Below are positions 1-5,952 of a DNA stretch of 6,267 bases, piece after piece. A model generated the notes under the pieces. It did no database searches. It was given only the letters and a program-made list of their open reading frames with translations, and was not told where the DNA came from. Source of the stretch: Candidatus Heimdallarchaeota archaeon (GTDB lineage Archaea > Asgardarchaeota > Heimdallarchaeia > JABLTI01). Location: NCBI GenBank assembly GCA_030667035.1, contig DAOUWQ010000094.1:1-6267 (forward strand). Direction: 5' to 3'. The position numbers were made by a program, and so were the translations under genes. How positions within the stretch are numbered: position 1 is the stretch's first letter; every line of letters starts with the position of its first letter.

Positions 1-1883
1 ATATAGATGAGCTTTAATTTTAATCTCTTGAAATCTTTTACATAAGCCTTTGCTGTACCAGAAAAACCAATCAAGTTCTCAATATGAGCCCCTTTGAAGA
101 TTTTCACTAAACGTTTGGCAACTTCGTTAGTTGCACTTCCTTCTTGTTCAACAATTTTGTGTGCTTCATCAAAAATAACATGTCGAATACCTAACCAATT
201 AATTAATTGCCTGAGTTCTTTTTCTTTCTTAGTTTTTGATCCTAATACTTGAGCAAGAGATGTATAAGTAAGAATTATTATTGGTGGAATTTCTCTTGTT
301 TTTTGGATGAAACTTTCTAGTTGGGTTATCGTTCCTGAAAATACAAAACTAGGTGAAACTTGTAAACCAATTTCATTGAAGCAAATTGAATCTACCCATT
401 GTGATTGATAATTTTGTGTTGGAACCAGCACAAGAATCGATTCATTAGTACGCAATTTGCGTATCCAATCTTGAATACACATCATACCCATTAGTGTTTT
501 ACCTGAACCGGTCGGAGAGTCAATTATACTACCGTTATATTTTTCTCCTTTAAACATATAATATGCTTCTAATTGGTATGGACGAGGAATTGGAGAATTA
601 ATAATATCTTGATGTGGTATTTTGAGAATATCTATTTTTGGTTTTTTCACCTTTGGTGTTTTTGCTGCTTCTTCCTTAATTTCAACATCTTCTGGTGTGA
701 TTATCTCATTTTGTTCCTGTGATTCTTTATCTTTTTGGCGTTTAGAGATGAGAGATCTATGTATATCAGGATCCGTTTTCTTTGGTCTCGCTTCTAAACG
801 TCCAATCCTTTCTCGGAGAATGCCGATGGATATAGTGGTCATATCAAGTTCAAAATGTAATTCATCTAGCAAGATTTTTTGCAGTTCATCGAGTTTACCA
901 TAAACATCTTCAATTCGATAAAATCCATTTTCTTGTAGCCCTTTATAGATTTCAGGAGGGAATAAAGCGGAAAGTTCTTCTCGTCCAATATCTTCCCGTC
1001 GATACATTTTCACATCTGGAGCAAAAGTATACTCAAATATTACATCTGGTATTGCTGCAGATATTTCAGCAGGAATATAGGGAAGAGGAGGAGGAGCTAA
1101 ATCAATCACTCTTTCTATCCTTTTGATAAATTCTTCTTCAACTAGAGTTTCAAGATAAAATTGAATGGATTCTGCTTTAAGTAATTCTAAAACAAATTTT
1201 GTCTCACTCTTTTGAACCTCTTCTAGAATCTCTTTAATGCTTAGAGGATTATTGCTTTTCTCAAGTATTTCAACAAGAACATCTTTTACGTACTCTTTAC
1301 GCATTTCCATATCAATTGTTTGAGGTTTTGGAATGATTTTTGTATTCAATCGATACATTTCAATTAAAACATCGTATAGCATCCGAATGTTTAGCAACAT
1401 AACTCTACCGCGGAGCATGTCATTTTGAGCAAGAGCATCACGATAAGCCTCTACAGAACGCATATACATTTTGTTTGTTCGCCAAAAATATTTTAGCTGT
1501 TGTTCCTCATCATTTTCTTCTCTTACTTTGTTAAATTTTTCTTGAACAGTTGTACAATAACCTGTTGCATTCCAGAAATCATCTGCACCTATTGCTTGGA
1601 ATATATCTCCATCAGAAGAAATTTGATCTAAAATAGCATCTACGCTTTGGGTGCCTTCTTTGGTTTTCTTCAGCTCAATTACTTGTCTCTCGAGATCTTT
1701 TTCTTCATCGAAGAGCGGTTGATCTTCTTCTGCAACAGCAAAAATGTCCGGACTATATTCTTCCATAAGGATGGTTTCATCTTCTACTTCTTCTGTCGTA
1801 GTAATATCTTCAATTGGTATTTCAGGTTCAATTTCTTCTCTTCTGAAGATTTTTTTTATCCATCCGAAAAGTCTCTTAAACAT
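1..1883 (-). CDS. DEAH-box superfamily 2 helicase/translocase, C-terminus cut off by the window edge
   Basis: About 627 residues are readable with no stop; the end lies beyond base 1. The first RecA-like domain is clear. It has a Gln-containing adenine-binding element (PRPYQLEAY, Q437), Walker A SPTGSGKT (K462), motif Ia LVPTQNYQSQW, Walker B/motif II DEAH (572-575) and motif III SGTA (608-611). By family knowledge it is an ATP-driven nucleic-acid translocase or helicase, nearest in style to XPB/Rad25-like enzymes; the second RecA domain with motifs IV-VI should lie outside the window. Upstream of the motor are a basic amphipathic helix (1-15), a Glu/Asp-rich stretch (about 16-75), a helical segment (about 90-190), a probable winged helix (about 196-259) and a small helical, SAM/HhH-like domain (about 300-363). 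The ATG at 1883 is the first possible start, because an in-frame TAA ends two codons upstream. No strong Shine-Dalgarno sequence is seen. The substrate is unknown, and a 430-residue N-terminal extension is unusual. Confidence 0.9.
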   Translation of the reverse strand, partial: MFKRLFGWIKKIFRREEIEPEIPIEDITTTEEVEDETILMEEYSPDIFAVAEEDQPLFDEEKDLERQVIELKKTKEGTQSVDAILDQISSDGDIFQAIGADDFWNATGYCTTVQEKFNKVREENDEEQQLKYFWRTNKMYMRSVEAYRDALAQNDMLRGRVMLLNIRMLYDVLIEMYRLNTKIIPKPQTIDMEMRKEYVKDVLVEILEKSNNPLSIKEILEEVQKSETKFVLELLKAESIQFYLETLVEEEFIKRIERVIDLAPPPLPYIPAEISAAIPDVIFEYTFAPDVKMYRREDIGREELSALFPPEIYKGLQENGFYRIEDVYGKLDELQKILLDELHFELDMTTISIGILRERIGRLEARPKKTDPDIHRSLISKRQKDKESQEQNEIITPEDVEIKEEAAKTPKVKKPKIDILKIPHQDIINSPIPRPYQLEAYYMFKGEKYNGSIIDSPTGSGKTLMGMMCIQDWIRKLRTNESILVLVPTQNYQSQWVDSICFNEIGLQVSPSFVFSGTITQLESFIQKTREIPPIIILTYTSLAQVLGSKTKKEKELRQLINWLGIRHVIFDEAHKIVEQEGSATNEVAKRLVKIFKGAHIENLIGFSGTAKAYVKDFKRLKLKLIY

Positions 1884-2043
1884 GTTTTACACAGATCCAA
1901 ATATTTGAGATAATTTTGTGAAACTCACTTCGTTTTTCTAATTTTATTTATCAACTAAAATTGAATAGTTGATGTTTTTGATTATATTAACCGCTATTGC
2001 TGCTTCAAAAGCTTAAAACGTTAAAGTAGTTTTTTAATATATC
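1884..2043. other. Intergenic region upstream of the helicase gene
   Basis: These 160 bases separate the GTPase stop (TAG, 2046-2044) from the helicase start. No ORF of note is present. The region holds a perfect 8-bp inverted repeat (1950-1973, listed separately) and a 10-bp palindrome CAAATATTTG (1898-1907). The AT-rich stretch around 1902-1917 could serve as a TATA element for the helicase, which would leave almost no leader. The size of the gap suggests the helicase has its own promoter; this is inferred. Confidence 0.5.
1950..1973. repeat. Perfect 8-bp inverted repeat, possible operator or hairpin
   Basis: The arms ATCAACTA (1950-1957) and TAGTTGAT (1966-1973) are exact reverse complements around an 8-base spacer. 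Read on the plus strand it is followed by a T-run (GTTTTTG), but both flanking genes are on the minus strand. In that direction only AT-rich sequence follows, with no T-tract. It lies 67-90 bases upstream of the helicase start. That position suits a regulator-binding site or a weak terminator or processing hairpin at the end of the GTPase transcript. Which of these it is cannot be decided from sequence. Confidence 0.45.
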
Positions 2044-2781
2044 CTATTGGGCACTTAATTGATGTTTAATTACCTTTTTTACTATTGATTCCAAAGATTT
2101 CATCAATGGATTAAAGGAATTCGGTCTATATTCTCGCTTGAAATGACCATTTCCATCTAAGAGGATGTCTCGAGGAGTTGTCCGTAAAACTTGTTGTAAA
2201 TCACTTTTTGCTTGTTGACAAGAACCATGAAAGATATGATCTTCTACATTTGGAAATAGATCACTTACACCAGCACTATCAATGAGTTGTTGTACGTGTC
2301 TTTGAGATATTTTTTTACCCCAAGGTAAATCTTGTTTATTAACAAAAATAGTAAATGGTATTCTCTTGTTAACAATATCCTCTCCCTTCAATTCTTTGAG
2401 CTCCCTAAGTGACCAAACATTTTCTTCCCAATTATCTAAGTCAGCATCAATGACTACTACTAATCCATGAATACCCTGTAAAACAACTTTTCTAGTTTCT
2501 CGTAATCTTCTTTGCCCTGCAGTAGTAAAAACATGGATTTTGAAAAGATACTCATCAGTTTCAGGTTTATTGCCAAATCCAAAAACAGCTTGATCAAAGA
2601 ATACTGTTCTGCCGCTTTGCTGATCTGCTACAGTAACAAAATCAAATACTCCTTTGGGGTCCTCTAAAGATTTCATAACCTTTACAGCTGTTATTGTAAA
2701 TGTTTTTCCAGACATTGAAGGTCCCCAATAACAGATTTTCAAGGATTTTATTGTTTGATATTTGTGTATTAGCACAAACAA
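2044..2781 (-). CDS. MglA-like (Ras superfamily) small GTPase
   Basis: This 245-residue GTP-binding switch protein has all the main G motifs. The P-loop is GPSMSGKT (20-27). The switch I region is SGRTVFFD (56-63), the MglA/Arf-type signature. Switch II is TTAGQ (86-90): the usual Asp of DTAGQ is replaced by Thr, as in MglA's TVPGQ, while the catalytic-position Gln90 is kept. The MglA-type ETRKVVLQG helix (95-103), NKQD (148-151, guanine specificity) and a G5-like GSC (186-188) follow. A helical C-terminal extension (about 195-245) has no Cys lipidation motif and no transmembrane segment. The family usually works with Roadblock/MglB partners in polarity or trafficking; none is in this window. 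The start given is TTG, and no in-frame ATG precedes the P-loop. A GTG two codons on or a TTG at residue 14 are alternatives. An ATG at 2788 is out of frame. A terminator-like hairpin upstream suggests its own transcript. Confidence 0.93.
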   Translation of the reverse strand: MFVLIHKYQTIKSLKICYWGPSMSGKTFTITAVKVMKSLEDPKGVFDFVTVADQQSGRTVFFDQAVFGFGNKPETDEYLFKIHVFTTAGQRRLRETRKVVLQGIHGLVVVIDADLDNWEENVWSLRELKELKGEDIVNKRIPFTIFVNKQDLPWGKKISQRHVQQLIDSAGVSDLFPNVEDHIFHGSCQQAKSDLQQVLRTTPRDILLDGNGHFKREYRPNSFNPLMKSLESIVKKVIKHQLSAQ

Positions 2782-2783
2782 AC
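2775..2783 (-). repeat. Tandem TTTG duplication at the GTPase start
   Basis: The minus strand reads GTTTGTTTG here, two tandem TTTG units. The good ATG at 2788 is out of frame with the GTPase. Removing one 4-base unit would make the ATG open directly into the GTPase frame (MRFVLIHKYQ...). As sequenced, translation must begin at TTG 2781 or another non-ATG codon. With only two units, chance is possible. Confidence 0.4.
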
Positions 2784-2800
2784 CTCATTTTAGTTTTTTT

Positions 2801-2815
2801 ACTGTTTTTGACAGT
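2801..2815. repeat. Short inverted repeat upstream of the GTPase
   Basis: ACTGT (2801-2805) and ACAGT (2811-2815) are exact 5-bp inverted arms around a five-base loop. They lie between the TATA-like palindrome and the GTPase start, so they would fall at or just upstream of the predicted transcript start. This is a possible regulator-binding site; it is short enough to be chance in AT-rich DNA. Confidence 0.25.
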
Positions 2816-2827
2816 TAAGTATACTTT
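2816..2827 (-). promoter_or_regulatory. Candidate TATA box of the GTPase gene
   Basis: The minus strand contains AAAAGTATACTTAA, centred on a perfect 10-bp palindrome AAGTATACTT (2817-2826). Archaeal TATA boxes lie about 25 bases before the start site, which would put transcription initiation near 2796. That is 8-15 bases from either candidate start codon and implies a nearly leaderless mRNA, consistent with the lack of a properly spaced ribosome binding site. The site also lies just past the upstream terminator. Confidence 0.35.
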
Positions 2828-2835
2828 TAGCGAGC

Positions 2836-2859
2836 AAAAAGTGTTTTGATTTAACACTT
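2836..2859 (-). terminator. Intrinsic-type hairpin with T-tract after the TPR/zinc-ribbon gene
   Basis: On the minus strand AAGTGTT (2859-2853), a 7-base loop and AACACTT (2845-2839) form a perfect 7-bp stem that runs straight into TTTTT (2840-2836). It starts nine bases after the TAA of the upstream gene. Stem plus T-run in this position fits termination of the actin-RHH-TPR transcript. T-tracts alone often suffice in archaea, so the hairpin may instead be protective. Confidence 0.6.
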
Positions 2860-2867
2860 CCCGTTTA

Positions 2868-3986
2868 TTATTCTATAGGAATTATTGCTTCTCCACACTT
2901 GGAGCATTTATCTGCCCAAGGGATTTTTGCGTTACATTGTGAACATATACGTAAGATTTCAGTAGATTTGCTAGTTGGAGTAAGGATTGGTTCTGGAACA
3001 GGATAAACCATAAGTGGTTGTGGGTCGGGTATTGTATCAATTTCAATTTCTTTCTCTTCAATAGTGCCTTTAATTCTGTCAATATATGGATTAACTAGAT
3101 CCAGTCGTTTATTGGCAGATTCTAATAATTCTGTGTTGTTTTCAGAAAGTTTTGCTGCGTTTTCAAAGTAACTTCTAGCTTTCATTAAATACATGTAAGC
3201 TTTATCCAATTCACTTTGATTAGAAAGTCCAACAGCAATATAAAAACAAGACATACCCAATTCAGTAGAAGCGAGAATTTTTACACGATTGTCAGATTCC
3301 TCGGGGAGGTCGAAATTCATCATAGCAAATTTATAAGAAGCTGCACCAGCAAAAAGCTTAGATGCTTTATCAAAATCACCTTGTTTGCGAGCAAGAAATG
3401 CCTCTGATTTTGTTATTTCTGCTTCGATTTCTAGTTTCCTTAACAAAAGCATTTGATAGAATGGTCTTGCATAGTGGTCTTCTATATCTGGCGACAATTT
3501 TTCTATAAATTCTATTGCACTTAGTAATGCTGCTAAAGATGATATATGATAATATCTGTACTGCAAACTTGTCTGGACATTTGATATGGCTCTTGATTGA
3601 TACACTGCGGAAACAAGATAAAGTAGAATGGCTATTTCATAATTCTCTTCTACAATTCTCCCAAGATACCCATTATCTAGAGAAATCCAGCGCGTTTTAA
3701 GTCCTATCGATTCAAATTTTGTTTTCCCAAAGGTATTTGCAAAAATATTTGATATGGTTTGTAATGCTTGTATTTGGTTTGATGAATTTTTCGAAGGGAA
3801 AATTTGTTCTACAAACTCGGGAAGAGTTGTTTTTAATTCAGAAATAATTTTTAATGTCTTTTGATTTGCTTTCGTTTCATCAATAGTCTCTATGAGCTTA
3901 AGAAAACCTATCAAGAAATCTTTTTCTTCTTCAAGATATGAGGAAATCAATTTTGGGTCAAATGGAATTTTATAAAGGGCTTTCAT
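2868..3986 (-). CDS. TPR-like helical protein with C-terminal zinc ribbon, function unknown
   Basis: This 372-residue protein is almost entirely alpha-helical up to about residue 315. The clearest TPR-like unit is at 192-222 (AFLARKQGDFDKASKLF followed by AASYKF); a second candidate lies at about 236-280. A Pro-rich linker (about 318-340) leads to a zinc ribbon with C348-x2-C351-x9-C361-x2-C364. There is no signal peptide and no convincing membrane segment. TPR arrays are protein-protein scaffolds and such short terminal ribbons often bind proteins or nucleic acid, so an adaptor role is likely; I do not recognise the family. The gene starts 23 bases after the RHH gene, with GTGAT six bases before the ATG (archaeal Shine-Dalgarno type), so it is probably the third gene of the actin operon. 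A terminator-like hairpin follows it. A role with the actin/RHH pair is inferred from this operon position. Confidence 0.88.
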   Translation of the reverse strand: MKALYKIPFDPKLISSYLEEEKDFLIGFLKLIETIDETKANQKTLKIISELKTTLPEFVEQIFPSKNSSNQIQALQTISNIFANTFGKTKFESIGLKTRWISLDNGYLGRIVEENYEIAILLYLVSAVYQSRAISNVQTSLQYRYYHISSLAALLSAIEFIEKLSPDIEDHYARPFYQMLLLRKLEIEAEITKSEAFLARKQGDFDKASKLFAGAASYKFAMMNFDLPEESDNRVKILASTELGMSCFYIAVGLSNQSELDKAYMYLMKARSYFENAAKLSENNTELLESANKRLDLVNPYIDRIKGTIEEKEIEIDTIPDPQPLMVYPVPEPILTPTSKSTEILRICSQCNAKIPWADKCSKCGEAIIPIE

Positions 3987-4009
3987 TTATCAATCACTTC
4001 TTTTCACTA

Positions 4010-4702
4010 TTATTCCACTATAATGATTGACCCAATTGCATCATCTAAGGATGGCCTATCAGGCATCATTTCTTTCTGGGTTTTTTCATCTGTTTCTACT
4101 TTCTTCAATTGAGGAGGACCACCGCGAGCTGTTCTAGTTACACTAGGAGCTGGTCTTGGTCTTCTTTCTGCTGCAGCTGTTGGAGCACTAGAGGTTGGAT
4201 GTGCTGCTGTTGGTTGCCCATCCCTTATATCTGTCATCACTTTGGTCATTACTTCAGCAAATTGACCAAAAACAGATTGTAATGATTCTGCATCTTTAGA
4301 AGATTCTTCTGGACTACCAGTATTTAAACCATAAATTCCACGTTCGATTCTCATTTTCAATCTAATGGAATCACGAACCCATTCTGCTCTTCCTCTTGCA
4401 GCAACATTTTCGTTAATATATTCAATGATGTCCATGTGTTTAGCTGGACTGAGAGTAACAACAATATTCATTGTTTCAGAACTAGGTGTTTCAGGCTTGT
4501 CCCCTTTCAGAGAAATGCTGCGTTTTATAGTAGAAATTAAAGTTCTTCTTTTACCCTTGTCTAAATCTCGACTAACTTCTTTCGACTCTTCTTTCCACTC
4601 TTGAGGGATTGTCTTCTTCGATTTTTTACTGGAAGTGCTCTTTTTTGTGGGACTCTTCTTCTTTTCTTTAGAAGTTTTGGATATTGGTTTCTTAGAGCTC
4701 AT
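4010..4702 (-). CDS. Ribbon-helix-helix DNA-binding protein, ParR-like partner of the actin ATPase
   Basis: With the start chosen here the protein has 230 residues. It is built in parts: a Lys/Ser-rich, highly basic tail (1-66); a ribbon-helix-helix domain (about 76-118) with strand MNIVVTLSP, helix AKHMDIIEYINENV and helix RAEWVRDSIRLKMR; an amphipathic helix (about 138-162, SLQSVFGQFAEVMTKVMTDI); a disordered Pro/Ala/Arg linker (about 163-202); and a short conserved-looking end, SLDDAIGSIIIVE. RHH proteins bind DNA as dimers, the strand lying in the major groove. In plasmid partition systems an RHH protein (ParR) encoded after ParM binds the centromere and caps the actin filament through its C-terminal region. 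The same gene order here suggests that role, but it is inferred, and it could instead be only an autoregulator. ATGs at 4714 and 4711 would add three or four residues; the ribosome binding site favours 4702. It overlaps the actin gene by 11 bases. Confidence 0.82.
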   Translation of the reverse strand: MSSKKPISKTSKEKKKSPTKKSTSSKKSKKTIPQEWKEESKEVSRDLDKGKRRTLISTIKRSISLKGDKPETPSSETMNIVVTLSPAKHMDIIEYINENVAARGRAEWVRDSIRLKMRIERGIYGLNTGSPEESSKDAESLQSVFGQFAEVMTKVMTDIRDGQPTAAHPTSSAPTAAAERRPRPAPSVTRTARGGPPQLKKVETDEKTQKEMMPDRPSLDDAIGSIIIVE

Positions 4703-5765
4703 TGTATCCATCATCTCCTAAACCGTTCACAAAAGTTCTTGAGAACAATTCAAATCCCATAGCATTAGACATTACGGGATCCTCAGGCATAGCAAGCATT
4801 TCTGGGTGATCGGCTAAACCCGCTTGCTCAAATCCTGCTCTTAATCGTCCGCCAAAAATATGCATTCCCCCACCACAAAGGATGACTTTCTCAATAATTG
4901 CATCAGGTGGTAGCGTACCAATTAATCGATTTACTTCATCTAAAATGACATCAGATATTATTTCTATATGATACTCTTTCATACTTGCAATATCCCATTT
5001 TTCTCCTTGAATAGTGAGAATATCTTTTTGTTGGGAAAGTGCTGTCATAAGATCAAAAGGACGTATTATTTTTCCTGTTTGATTTTGTAATTCTTGAGCA
5101 ATTCTATGAGTTAGAGTATCTGTTGCTTCTTCTAAGCTACCGGAAGCTTGGCGCATAATTCTACCTTCATACAGGGTTAAGATATCTGTTGAACCGTGCC
5201 CAACGTCGATAACAATAGCATCTACTGCTCGTGATTCACCTTCAGTTTTAAGGGTATGATAATACGTTCCAAAAGGTTCTGGCATAACTATACAATTTTT
5301 TATCGTTAATTTTCGATGAAATTTTTCTCCGGTGGCTTCATTTTCAATTTTAAGATCTAGATCTCCTTTCAACCCTTTAGCAAGTTTAGTCATTTCTTTT
5401 TTAGAAGAGGCAACAGGAACACCAGTTGACATAATAATTTGATCATGATCTTTTTGGGTAATTAAAGCAAGAACTGCTTTTATTGCTAAAATGGCATCAT
5501 TAATACTCTTTACTTTCCCTTCACTAGCTATTGCTCGTTTTATTTCGCTTTGCAATCTAGCAAGCTCACCAACATAAAGACTCTTCTCTCCATCAGAAAT
5601 CACTAAATTCTTCTCTAAAGATTTATCTCCACTAAATCCACTCCAGCCTTGTAATGGAGTGCCAACTATAGATGGAATCTTCTTGAGATTATCAGCACAA
5701 GAGATTTTTATTGTTGATGTTCCTAAATCGATGCCAATTGCTCGATACGTGGGTCTTAAAGACAT
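4692..5765 (-). CDS. Actin-like ATPase of the ParM/Ta0583 type
   Basis: This 357-residue protein has the actin/Hsp70/sugar-kinase ATPase fold. Phosphate-1 loop: GIDLGTSTIK (11-20, Asp13). Connect-1: IVMPEPFGTYY (159-169, Glu163 a likely catalytic-site acid). Phosphate-2 loop: VIDVGHGSTD (185-194, Asp187). Adenosine motif: VILCGGGMHIFGG (294-306). Connect-2: EDPVMSNAMGFELF (328-341), matching the DP..(A/S)NA.G pattern common in ParM-type proteins. Length fits ParM/Ta0583 rather than crenactin or eukaryotic-type actins, which are longer, and there are no Hsp70 substrate domains. By family it should form ATP-dependent filaments that move or position DNA or other cargo. It is first in an apparent operon with a ribbon-helix-helix gene. 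The ATG at 5765 is the only ATG near the conserved N-terminus; GAGGGGGAAG (5785-5776) upstream could be the ribosome binding site, though the spacing (about 10-13 bases) is long. ParM is the nearest named relative; no symbol is assigned because orthology is not shown. Confidence 0.93.
   Translation of the reverse strand: MSLRPTYRAIGIDLGTSTIKISCADNLKKIPSIVGTPLQGWSGFSGDKSLEKNLVISDGEKSLYVGELARLQSEIKRAIASEGKVKSINDAILAIKAVLALITQKDHDQIIMSTGVPVASSKKEMTKLAKGLKGDLDLKIENEATGEKFHRKLTIKNCIVMPEPFGTYYHTLKTEGESRAVDAIVIDVGHGSTDILTLYEGRIMRQASGSLEEATDTLTHRIAQELQNQTGKIIRPFDLMTALSQQKDILTIQGEKWDIASMKEYHIEIISDVILDEVNRLIGTLPPDAIIEKVILCGGGMHIFGGRLRAGFEQAGLADHPEMLAMPEDPVMSNAMGFELFSRTFVNGLGDDGYNEL
4710..4719 (-). promoter_or_regulatory. 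Near-perfect Shine-Dalgarno site that sets the RHH gene start
   Basis: The minus strand reads AGGAGATGAT, nine of ten matches to the ideal archaeal AGGAGGTGAT, and ends seven bases before the ATG at 4702. The two upstream ATGs lie inside this site, so they are poor starts. The site is within the last codons of the actin gene, pointing to translational coupling. Confidence 0.75.
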
Positions 5766-5818
5766 TGTGTATTTACTTCCCCCTCTAAGGGTTGAAATTG
5801 ACTCATATACTACTACTA

Positions 5819-5829
5819 GATTTTAATAC
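5819..5829 (-). promoter_or_regulatory. Candidate TATA box of the actin operon
   Basis: The minus strand reads GTATTAAAATC. A start site about 25 bases downstream would fall near 5798, giving a leader of roughly 30 bases that contains the GAGGGGGAAG ribosome-binding candidate. Other AT-rich stretches nearby, such as the minus-strand AGTATATGA (about 5802-5810), are possible, so this is tentative. Confidence 0.3.
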
Positions 5830-5924
5830 ACTTAAAACCTATTGAATCATTATAGCATATTAGTAAAAAGTATTACCATTTTAGCATTATAATTTTGCAA
5901 TGAAATGGACCTATGTGGGACAAC

Positions 5925-5938
5925 TTTTAATATTTAAT
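5925..5938 (+). promoter_or_regulatory. Candidate TATA box of the divergent plus-strand gene
   Basis: TTTTAATATTTAAT is the most TATA-like stretch at a workable distance. It predicts a start near 5957 and a leader of about 70 bases, just past the 12-bp palindrome at 5941-5952, which would sit between TATA box and start site, as an archaeal repressor operator often does. AT-richness makes the call weak. Confidence 0.28.
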
Positions 5939-5940
5939 CA

Positions 5941-5952
5941 ATATTCGAATAT
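5941..5952. repeat. Perfect 12-bp palindrome, possible operator
   Basis: ATATTCGAATAT equals its own reverse complement; the symmetry ends at both flanks. It lies in the shared intergenic region between the actin operon and the divergent gene. Dimeric regulators such as RHH proteins use short symmetric sites, so it is a candidate operator, but no second copy is visible. Confidence 0.4.

Noticed and set aside
622..903. Plus-strand ORF of 93 codons
   Set aside because: It is antisense to the helicase gene, rich in Ser/Phe from reverse-complemented Lys/Glu codons, and shows no domain; the minus-strand frame has clear helicase motifs.
1647..1913. Plus-strand ORF of 88 codons rich in Phe
   Set aside because: It is antisense to the acidic N-terminus of the helicase; Phe richness comes from GAA/AAA codons read in reverse.
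2642..2857. Minus-strand 71-codon ORF overlapping the GTPase start
   Set aside because: It runs out of frame over the GTPase P-loop and spans the terminator/promoter region; no domain. Its internal ATG at 2788 matters only for the GTPase start question.
4365..4604. Plus-strand 79-codon ORF with a hydrophobic start
   Set aside because: It lies opposite the RHH domain coding region; the minus-strand frame gives a recognisable domain and a strong ribosome binding site.
4692..5765. Actin-like protein as an Hsp70/DnaK or eukaryotic-type (Loki) actin
   Set aside because: There is no Hsp70 substrate-binding domain, and the length and DPVMSNAMG connect-2 motif fit ParM/Ta0583-type proteins better than eukaryotic-type actins.
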